Of a stretch of DNA of 6,932 nt, positions 1-6,132 are shown one piece after another. The translations under genes and the position numbers were made by a program. Source of the stretch: Candidatus Eiseniibacteriota bacterium (lineage in GTDB: Bacteria > Eisenbacteria > RBG-16-71-46 > CAIMUX01). The stretch covers positions 1 to 6,932 of the forward strand of contig JADJQY010000032.1 in NCBI GenBank assembly GCA_016712505.1, read 5' to 3'. The notes under the pieces were generated by a model. It was not told the DNA's origin. It did no database searches and saw only the letters and a program-made list of their open reading frames with translations. Every line of letters begins with the position of its first letter. Position 1 is the stretch's first letter.

Positions 1-1
1 C

Positions 2-356
2 CTGTTCACGGCGAAGGGGTTCTGCGGCATTCCGGCGACGGGGGTTTTCGCCATCTCGGCGAACGTCACGGCCATCTCGCCAACGGCTGACGGCCATTTC
101 AGGTTCTTCCCGTCGGACAGCCCGGCGATCGGCCTCTTCGCCACGCTCAATTTCGTCGCAGGTGAGCTCGCCGTCGCCAATGGCGCGATCATTCCGGTCC
201 TGTCGGGTGTGACGGTGGCACCTGCACCGGCCCGACGGGCGCGCCCGGAGGAAACCTAGGACAGGCGATTTCGGGATCTTTCCTCGGTGGCGGACCGACC
301 GGCTCCACGGCCTGGGCGCACGTCGTGGTGGACATCACGCGCTACTTCGCTCCTGA
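2..356 (+). CDS. C-terminal end of a secreted/surface protein (partial, frameshifted)
   Basis: The 5' end lies outside the window. The visible part resembles the C-terminal module of large secreted bacterial proteins, in which a segment like CGIPATG is followed by a string like ISANVTAISPTADGHFRFFP, a LNFVAGE stretch, and a closing VVVDITRYF motif (commonly seen as LDVNGYF). Reading frame 2 runs from base 2 and would stop at TAG 257-259. The expected continuation (TCTGPTGAPGG up to DITRYFAP) is in frame 1 from about base 220, so one indel lies near 215-220. Two cysteines (codon 23-25 and the TCTG segment) could pair. The exact stop is unclear: TGA 354-356 or TGA 368-370 would end the protein just after RYF, each needing one more frame change. 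No catalytic residues are visible. The module is probably structural or a surface domain, and its function is unknown. Family likeness comes from recall, not a search. Confidence 0.6.
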
Positions 357-383
357 GCCGTTGCCCCTGAGGGTCGAGAGACT

Positions 384-412
384 GGGTGCGAAGCCTGAGA
401 GGCTTCGCACCC
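384..412 (+). terminator. Perfect 12-bp hairpin, probable transcription terminator
   Basis: The arms GGGTGCGAAGCC (384-395) and GGCTTCGCACCC (401-412) are exact reverse complements separated by the 5-base loop TGAGA. It sits just after the end of the secreted-protein gene and before the hydrophobic start of the glycosyltransferase, where a terminator is expected. There is no T-run after the stem, so it is not a classical intrinsic terminator. U-tract-poor hairpins are common in GC-rich bacteria. A competing reading is that the next gene starts at TTG 361 in frame 1, which would put the hairpin inside its coding sequence. Confidence 0.55.
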
Positions 413-1966
413 GTAGGATCCTGGCCCTCTCTGCTGTTCGCTTTCCCCCGCTCGTCCACGGGCTCGCGCTTCTAGCGGTCGTCGGCGCTCTCGCCGGACT
501 ACTTGTATTGCGCGGTCGCATCCCCTTCACGTCCGACCAGGCCGTCCCTCGCTCATGGCATTGGACATACGAGACGGGGTGGCCGAGCCCGCCTTCTACT
601 ACGGGGCCGAGTACGGAGGGGCTTTCGAGCCCTACCTGTTGTCCCCGGTCAACCGGGTCTTCGAGCCGTCCACGCGCGCTTACAGGGGAACGATGGCCGC
701 GGTCCTGGTCGGGACCGTCCTGGGGGCTATGGGGTGCTGCGCGCCCGCGGCGGCGGCCGGACCGGTCCTCGTCGGGTTCTGCGCAGCCCCCAGCCCTGCG
801 TACTTCTACCACAAGCTCCTGACGTCGGATGGCGCGTACGCGTCCCTCACTTTCTTTGGCGTCCTGACTCTTCTCCTGACCGTAGAGGTGGAGCGTCGTC
901 TAGCGGCAGGCCTCCTAATGCGGGTTCGGCCCCGGCGGCCCTGGGTGGCTCGTGCGGTCTCGCCTTCTGGATTCACCTCGCCGCGATTCCCTACCTCGCG
1001 GTGGCGGCCGTGGCGGGCTCTCATGGCTCGTGTCACGCCGCATCGGGGTCCGCGAGTCGCCTCGCAGTGGCCTGCGCCTTCGCGGGCAGCCTGCCCTGGT
1101 GGGTCCGGAACGTGAAACCCGGTTCGCCAGCCTCACACAGGCAGAGGTCTCCTGTCGGAACCGGCGAAACTTGCCTCGAGGTCGAGTCGCTGGTCACGGA
1201 AAGCCTCCCGATCGCCTTTGGCCCGACGTCGTTCGCGGCTGGCATCCGCCGATCTGGATGGCCCTGCTGCTCGTCGCCGCCCTCGTTGCCCTCCCCTGCG
1301 CCCTGACGCGAAGCGAGACGCGGGATGCCGCTCGCCATGCGGCGCCTCTACTTTCGTCCTTCGTCCTCGTAGGCGCCTACGTCGTGACCTTCTCGCCGCC
1401 CGGATCGCGGCCGACGGAGCCCCGCCACCTCCTTCCGACGTTGATTGGGTTCGCCACGCTCAACGGCTCCTTCTTGCGAGTCTTCTGAGGCGCCCCAGGC
1501 ACGCCTTGCGGTCGCTGCCGCGCCCTCGTCTTTGCCGTGGCGAGCCACGTGCGGGCGCCCGGCTGCGCGATTTCCGAGGATGACCAGTGACGATCCGGCA
1601 GCCGCGACATCCTTTTCGCGGAGGCCGGCGCGGTATTGAGGGAACTCTCCGGAACCGGAATGTTCAGTCGGTCTACGGGAGCTATTGGACGGTGTACCGA
1701 CCTCGTGTTCCTGTCGTCCCGTGCGTTGGCGGAGTCCCCTTCGGCAGGATCGCGGTCGACCGGATTCCGGTGATGACGCTACGGGCTCACGGGGATCCGG
1801 CGCCCGCCTTCTGCTGGATGGCGCCGACCGGAGGATACGGAGAGCTCCCGCGCGCAGAGCAGGGTATTCCGCGGAGAAGACCCGCGTGGGCGGCCTCGTG
1901 CTCTACAGCGGAATCCTCCCGGGCGATCGCCGGGCTACGGGCGGCAAACAGGGTTCCGTTCCATGA
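413..1966 (+). CDS. GT39-like (GT-C fold) multi-pass membrane glycosyltransferase, frameshifted
   Basis: This resembles the dolichyl-phosphate-mannose/ArnT-like family, which moves a sugar from a polyprenyl-phosphate donor on the outer face of the membrane. Landmarks in order: a first hydrophobic helix (about 451-510); the first-loop motif SDQAV with Asp at 535-537, where relatives usually have DE; LMALDIRDG; FYYGAEYGGAFEPYLLSP (frame 3, to about 915); further helices with FWIHLAAIPYLAVAAVA and LPWWVRN (frame 2, about 920-1240); WMALLLVAALVALP and PRHLLP (frame 1, about 1249-1485); then ALVFAVASHV, YGSYWTVYR (about 1671-1699) and FGRIAVDRIP near the C-terminus. Frame changes lie near 541-552, 915, 1245, 1465-1520 (several), about 1590-1640 and 1700-1880. 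The product would be about 515 residues, normal for the family. The final frame (VGGLVLYSG) stops at TGA 1964-1966, overlapping the next start as ATGA. The start is unresolved: no ATG or GTG precedes the first helix, and TTG 361 in frame 1 is one candidate. The sugar and acceptor are unknown. Confidence 0.82.
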
Positions 1967-3179
1967 AGGCCCTGACGACCGCCAAGACTGCGGCCGGCTT
2001 ACCAGCGGAGATCCGTGAGACCCGCCATAGCGGTGCGTCGCTGTCGCTCGTCGTGTCGGCGATCTTCCTCGCCGGCGTCGGCTTCGACCGGCTCCTCGTG
2101 AAGCGGGAGCTTCGCAGCGTCATCGAGCGGACACGAGGCAACGCGACCCTTCTCGATGCCATCCGCAGGAGGAACTCGCCGGATTTCCGGGCGGCCGACA
2201 TCCTCCGGGTCTTTCCCGCCGCCGGAAAGTCAGAGGAGTACCTCGAAGATCTCGTGGTCACCGCCGCCCGTCACGGTTCCCCTTCATCGGTACCGCGCCT
2301 CGCGAAGGGCAGACCGCGAATGCCACGATCAACCGCCACCACTTCCGAGACGTCCGGCCCGACTACGGTCCGAAGGCCGCGGACGAGGTCCGCATCTTCC
2401 TCACTGGAGGATCGGTCGCGTACATGGAACGGGCGCGGCTTCGCAGGAGGAGACCGTCGCCGGATTCCTCGAGAAGGCGCTCAACCGGGATGGGGCAGCG
2501 GAGGGGCCGAGGTACCTTGTCATCAGTACTGGCGTCCCGGGCTACGTCTCTACCCACGAGGCTCCCTGGGTGGAGCTGAAGGTGGTGAACCTCGAGCCGG
2601 ACCTCATTTTGATGCTGTCGGGCGGAAACGACGTTCACTGGGCCGCGGGCGGCTTCGATGCGAAGCCTGAGGACGTACTCTGACGCCCAAGTCGACATTG
2701 CCGTCGTCGCGAAGGCTTACGCATCGCGGGGCTAGATTGGCCTGATCCGCTGGAATCTCTGGAAGCGACACCGTCACCCGGGGATGTTGCCTTCGCCTGC
2801 GGGCGAACGTCGACGCCGTCGTCCGGGCAGCCCGGGACGCCGGAGCGCGCGTAGCGTTCGCATTACAGCCGAACGTCCGAACGACGAGGAAAGACCTCTC
2901 CGACCGCGAACGGCGAATTCGGGACGGTATGCCTGGCGCGGAGCTCTGGGAGCCCTGCTACTCCGAGATGCGTGCACTCCTTTCCTCCGGAGCCGGAGAG
3001 CTGGAATTCGTGGATGTCTCGGCGGCCTTCGAGGGGCACCTCGAACGGAGGAGTGGTTCATCGACGCCTACCACTTCGGACCGCAGGAAACCGTGCTCTC
3101 GCGGAGCGGCCTCGTCCTGTCGTTCGGGAAGCTCTGGCGCACGACGCGGGTCTTTCGAATGAGAATGGAAGTCTGGTGA
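1963..3179 (+). CDS. Membrane-anchored SGNH/GDSL-family hydrolase or acyl-esterase, frameshifted
   Basis: SGNH enzymes cleave or transfer ester-linked acyl groups; in glycan clusters they often act on O-acetyl groups. The ATG at 1963 follows AGGG (1950-1953) by nine bases and overlaps the upstream stop (ATGA). Residues about 25-46 form one hydrophobic segment (LSLVVSAIFLAGVGFDRLLV), suggesting a single N-terminal anchor with the enzyme outside the cytoplasm. Catalytic blocks are in order: RIFLTGGSVA with the nucleophile Ser at 2412-2414, continuing in frame 2 as GTGAASQEETVAGFLEKALN; STGVPGY with the block II Gly at about 2540; LEPDLILMLSGGNDV with the block III Asn at 2627-2629; and FIDAYHFG with Asp 3063-3065 and His 3072-3074. 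Frame changes: 1 to 3 near 2290, 3 to 2 near 2422, 2 to 1 across 2684-2800, 1 to 3 near 3050, and perhaps a pair near 3090-3115. An in-frame TGA at 2681-2683 is attributed to these. The product is about 400 residues. All four blocks survive, so activity is likely if the indels are errors. The substrate is unknown. Confidence 0.85.
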
Positions 3180-3365
3180 AAAATAGGCTTCCAGGCGCGA
3201 CGAGAGAAAGGCAGAACCCTGAACCGCACGGAGAACAGGGAACAGCCCGAGCCGGGGGCAGGTCGGCTTGAAGGCCAGAGGCGTGTTCGACGCCGCCGGG
3301 TTCGGAACGAGGATACGAGGGAGGACCGACGGGTCCGGCTTCACGGGAAGCCCACGCGTTTGCGA
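3180..3365 (+). other. Intergenic region before the sulfotransferase pair
   Basis: This 186-base stretch separates the SGNH gene from the first sulfotransferase. No reading frame in it resembles a protein family on either strand. It begins with a short A-rich tract (GAAAAATAGG) directly after the preceding stop. Small inverted repeats (such as GGACC-GACG-GGTCC at about 3324-3337) are too short to call a terminator. It is long enough to hold a promoter for the sulfotransferases, but no convincing -35/-10 pair was identified. If the SGNH end is misread because of indels, that gene might extend a little into this region. Confidence 0.5.
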
Positions 3366-4145
3366 ATGGGTTTCCCCGGTCGACGCCAAAAGCCCCTCCG
3401 CATCGCGCTCGTGGCGACGCCTCGGACGGGCAACACCTGGATCCGCACCCTCCTCGCGGAGGCGTACGGCCCGGAGCAGATCGCCGTCCACACGCCCACC
3501 GGGATCCCCTGGACGGCCCTCCCGGAGCGCCTCGTCGTGCAGCTCCACTGGCACCGGCTCCCGGACTTCCGGAACGCCCTGCGTGAGGGCGGCTTCGCGT
3601 CGTGACGATCGCGCGCACCCGCTCGACGTCCTCGTCTCGGTCCTGCAGTTCCGGCAGTCGGAGCCGGCGACCGAGTTCTGGCTCGGGCGAGGGGGGCGAC
3701 GAGAGCGCCCTCGTCGGAGCGAAGCCGACGATCCTGGGCGTTCGTCGTGGGCGCTTTCGGCACGCGCCCGCGCCCTTCTGTCGGTCACTCCAGAATGGTG
3801 GTCCGACGTCGAAGCGATCCGCGTCCGGTACGAGGACTTCGTCGCCAGTCCGGGAGGATCGCTCGCCGCGGTCGGACGCCAGCTCTGCGCGGAATCTCCG
3901 CGAGACCTGTCGCTCTCGGGCAGACGGTCTCCTCGACGACATGCGCCGCCGGTTCGTCGCGACGCCGGGTCACTTCTGGAAGGGCGTCCTGGGGTCGGAC
4001 TGGAAGTGCTCGACTCGGCGACGGCTTACGAGATCGTCTCTGCGCACGCCCCCCGGTCTACCGGGCGCCTGAGTACGCGAGCCACGTGCCCGAGCGATCG
4101 CCCGAGCAGGCGAGGGAAGCGTGGCGGGCGCACACCCGATCATGA
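3366..4145 (+). CDS. PAPS-dependent sulfotransferase (Sulfotransfer_1-like), frameshifted
   Basis: This enzyme would transfer sulfate from PAPS to a hydroxyl or amine acceptor in the cytoplasm. The 5'-phosphosulfate loop is LVATPRTGNTWIRTLL, with TPRTGNTW at residues 18-25. LVVQLHWHRLPDF follows in frame 3, which hits TGA 3603-3605. The 3'-phosphate motif VVTIAR-HPLDVLVSVLQF continues across frames 2 and 1 (about 3599-3652). Downstream are LLSVTPEWW, RVRYEDFVASP (RYEDF at 3826-3840), GHFWKGVLGSDWK (frame 2, about 3968), LDSATAYEIVSAHAP (frame 1) and EYASHVPERSPEQAREAW (frame 3), ending at TGA 4143-4145. Frame changes fall near 3600, 3616, 3680-3760, 3920, 4000 and 4052. The length of about 260 residues fits the family. 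ATG 3366 is chosen because it places the loop at the usual distance from the N-terminus. No good ribosome binding site is visible, and TTG 3360 is an alternative. The acceptor is unknown; the glycan-modifying neighbours suggest a sugar. Confidence 0.83.
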
Positions 4146-4196
4146 CGGCGTCGCTGGGACCGGCTTGCTCTGCCGCTCGGCGGCCACTTTCCAGGC

Positions 4197-4202
4197 GGAG
4201 AG
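4197..4202 (+). promoter_or_regulatory. Ribosome binding site for second sulfotransferase
   Basis: GGAGAG lies six bases before the ATG at 4209. This supports that start and indicates that the downstream gene has its own translation signal within the 63-base gap after the first sulfotransferase. Confidence 0.6.
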
Positions 4203-4208
4203 ACCACT

Positions 4209-4916
4209 ATGCTCGTGAGCCACCGGAAGAGGTTCATCTACACGAAGACCATGAAGACGGCCGGCACCTCCCGTGGAGGCCTACTTCGAACGCTGGTGCC
4301 TCCCGGAGGGGCGTGGTCGCCGTCGCACTACCGTGACGAGTCGGTCACCGAAGCGGGATCGTCGGTTACCGGGGGCCGGACCTGCGCGCTGCCGCTGGTT
4401 CAACCACATTTACCGGCCGCCGAGATCCGGCGGGCGTCGGCGAAAGATCGGACCGCCTATTTCAAATTCTGCGTCGTCCGAAATCCGTTCGACCGGGTCG
4501 TTTCGGCCTTCCACTTCCATGAACGCGCCGGCGCGACGGCGCCCGGAGCGGACGATCGGCCCGTCGCCGAGGAGGGGAGCCCGAACCCGGCCGAGGTCAT
4601 CCGCCGCTTTCGCGACTGGGTTCGCGCGGGGGGCACCGTACCCGATCTTGACACGTACGTCGTCGGCGGCCGTCTCGCCGTCGACTTCGTGATCCGGTTC
4701 GAGAGTCTCTTCGCGAACCTCGAGACGGTCTGCGAACGGGTCGGCGTTCCATACGAACCTGCGAGCCTGCCGCGGCTGAAGGCCGGCTACCGCCCCCGCG
4801 GTATGGCTCCCGCCGATTACTACGACCGGGAGACGGAGACCATCGTCGCCGACAGGTTCCGGTTCGACCTCGAAGAGCTCGGGTACCGGTCTCCGCTCGC
4901 CGCGAGCCAACCGTAG
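4209..4916 (+). CDS. Sulfotransferase family 2-type (carbohydrate sulfotransferase-like) protein, frameshifted N-terminal third
   Basis: The N-terminus SHRKRFIYTKTMKTAGTS carries the 5'-phosphosulfate-binding motif (KTMKTAGTS, residues 13-21) in the form typical of the Sulfotransfer_2 group, where KTPKTAGTS is common. VEAYFERWCLPEG follows in frame 1, WSPSHYRDESVTEAG in frame 3, GIVGYRGPDLRA in frame 2, WFNH in frame 1 and LPAAEIRRASAKDRTAYFKF back in frame 3, so about four indels fall in 4270-4415. From there the frame is clean to TAG 4914-4916. The 3'-phosphate motif is FCVVRNPFDRVVSAF, with Arg 4479-4481 and Ser 4503-4505. The C-terminal half has VDFVIRFESLFANLETVCERVGV and YYDRETETIVADRFRFDLEELGY, typical of the family end. 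The length of about 235 residues is normal for bacterial members. Such enzymes commonly sulfate sugars, in line with the neighbours. It lies 63 bases after the first sulfotransferase on the same strand, so co-transcription is likely. The acceptor is unknown. Confidence 0.85.
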   Translation: MLVSHRKRFIYTKTMKTAGTSRGGLLRTLVPPGGAWSPSHYRDESVTEAGSSVTGGRTCALPLVQPHLPAAEIRRASAKDRTAYFKFCVVRNPFDRVVSAFHFHERAGATAPGADDRPVAEEGSPNPAEVIRRFRDWVRAGGTVPDLDTYVVGGRLAVDFVIRFESLFANLETVCERVGVPYEPASLPRLKAGYRPRGMAPADYYDRETETIVADRFRFDLEELGYRSPLAASQP

Positions 4917-4931
4917 CGACCGGCCTCGAGA

Positions 4932-6021
4932 TCAGCTCCCGGGCGGCTCGTCCCGATCCGGCCCCTGGCTCCCCGGGGAGGAGGAGTCGCAGCGGCCTCG
5001 TAGCGCGCCAGGAAAGGCTGTGCTCCATCGCGGACATGGCCCGCCGGGCTTCCGCGTAACGGGCCTCGGTCTCACGAGCTCGAGCCTCGGCAGCGGCGAC
5101 GGGACCGGTGTCCCGCCTGGCCTCGGCTCGGTCGTGCGCGTCCACGCTCTCTCGAGCGCGTCTCCGCGGCTTCCGCCCGCTGCCCGGCTGCTCCCGCCCG
5201 TTCCTCGGCCTCGACCGCGCGGTTCGCCGCCTCGGCGCGGATCTCGGCGGCGCTTGCCCGCAGCGCCTCTTTCCTCGCCAGCTCCGTTGCGTCCGCGGCC
5301 GGGTCTCGGCCCGGAGCGAAGCTCCTCGGCCCGCTGAAGGCCCGCGGGGACGAAGTCGTCGAAGCAGTTCGGCGGATACCGGAAGGCGGGGAGGAGGGCC
5401 TCTGCACGCTCTCGGAGACGTAGAAGCGGTTCAGGCCGTCGGCGTACGCGAACTGGTAGCGAGCCGCGACGAGATCCGGTTCCCAGTCCTGGTGCGACTC
5501 CTCCTGAGACATCGGCCGCGTCGCCTCGACCACGACGACCCGGGCCGGTTTCGGCTCCAGTCGTTGCCCCCGAATCACGTCCCCTTCCATGCCCTCCACG
5601 TCGATTTTCAGGAAGTGGACGTCCGGGCGGTCGGCCGCGTACAGGGCCCACAGGAGGCGAGCGTCGTGACCGGGACCTCGCGACGCTCGACGACCCGGCC
5701 CTCGCGCGCGTGCCGGGCGGCGATCCCGGCGTCCAGCGATGACAAGCCGGTCCCGTCGACGACGTGCAGGACCGCGAGGTGCTCAGCGCCGACCGCCACG
5801 CAGAGGTTCCGGTCGCGGGGACGCTTCGCTTCGAGCTCGGCGTGGAAGCGCGGTTCGGCTCGACGTTGATGCCGCTCCAGCCCCGGTCGTAGAAGACCCG
5901 CGGTGATGGATGCCTGTCCGGCCGCGCGGCCCCGATGTCGAGATAGAACCCTTCCGCCACGCCGCGAAGGGCTCTACAGCATCACGTCCTCGAAGTTCTG
6001 AGAGTAGGAGACGAGGGACAA
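4932..6021 (-). CDS. FkbM-family SAM methyltransferase with C-terminal coiled coil, frameshifted
   Basis: FkbM-family enzymes O-methylate sugars or polyketides using SAM. The TTG at 6021 is chosen as start because translation from it gives MSLVSYSQNFEDVML, matching the usual MSFxSYAQNFEDVML opening of one FkbM subgroup, and AGGAAC lies just upstream. An in-frame TAG follows at once, so an indel falls near 5980. The next frame reads RALRGVAEGFYLDIGAARP (SAM-binding DIGA) and VFYDRGWSGINVEPN. Then come AVGAEHLAVLHVVDGTGLSSL, HFLKIDVEGMEGDVIRG (about 5585-5625) and ADGLNRFYVSE, then RAEALLPAFRYPPNCFDDF. After that is a long Ala/Glu/Arg-rich segment (ELARKEALRASAAEIRAEAA, about 5145-5330, and further AEARARETEARYAEARRA) predicted to be a coiled coil. 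It closes with SLSWRATRPLRLLLPG, the SWR-T-PLR tail seen on polysaccharide-cluster proteins. The stop is TGA at 4934-4932, 15 bases from the convergent sulfotransferase stop. At least five frame changes are needed. Length is about 360 residues. Confidence 0.83.
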
Positions 6022-6132
6022 AACCGTTCCTGCCTGGGTGGAGATGCTACGCGAAGCGCTAAGACGCGAGGCACGCCCGAGCCGATGCGCGACGGCACCT
6101 CGGACGCCGCGCCTCTGCTACCGTCGTGAGAC
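6022..6132. promoter_or_regulatory. Divergent intergenic gap between the two FkbM methyltransferase genes
   Basis: These 111 bases must hold the translation signals, and probably the promoters, of both divergent methyltransferase genes. No convincing -35/-10 pair, operator-like palindrome or riboswitch was identified by eye. The call rests on gene arrangement only. Confidence 0.35.
6026..6031 (-). promoter_or_regulatory. Ribosome binding site supporting TTG start at 6021
   Basis: On the minus strand AGGAAC is followed by four bases and then the TTG at 6021-6019. Together with the conserved N-terminal sequence encoded from this TTG, it decides the start over the ATG at 5960, which would lose the conserved QNFEDVML segment. 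Confidence 0.5.

Noticed and set aside
1486..1488. TGA as the true end of the glycosyltransferase
   Set aside because: Family sequence resumes after it (ALVFAVASHV, YGSYWTVYR, FGRIAVDRIP), so the gene continues to about 1966.
2651..2667. Hairpin GGCTTCG-ATG-CGAAGCC sharing a 13-base stretch with the 384-412 hairpin
   Set aside because: It lies inside well-supported SGNH coding sequence (FDAKPED). The shared stretch is short and plausible by chance in GC-rich DNA, and there is no third copy.
3224..3247. CCCTG...CAGGG inverted repeat after the SGNH gene as a terminator
   Set aside because: The stem is only five base pairs with a long spacer and no T-run, too weak to call.
3603..3605. TGA as the end of a short 80-residue sulfotransferase-like protein
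   Set aside because: The remaining sulfotransferase motifs (HPLDVLVS, RYEDF, HFWKG) follow directly in neighbouring frames, so this is an indel within one gene.
2958..3942. Long minus-strand open frames opposite the SGNH and first sulfotransferase genes
   Set aside because: The translations are low-complexity Arg/Ser/Pro/Gly-rich with no family likeness. They are shadows of GC-rich coding DNA on the plus strand.
5020..5869. Plus-strand open frames opposite the leftward FkbM gene
   Set aside because: The minus strand carries clear FkbM motifs, while the plus-strand translations are Arg/Pro/Ser-rich and featureless.
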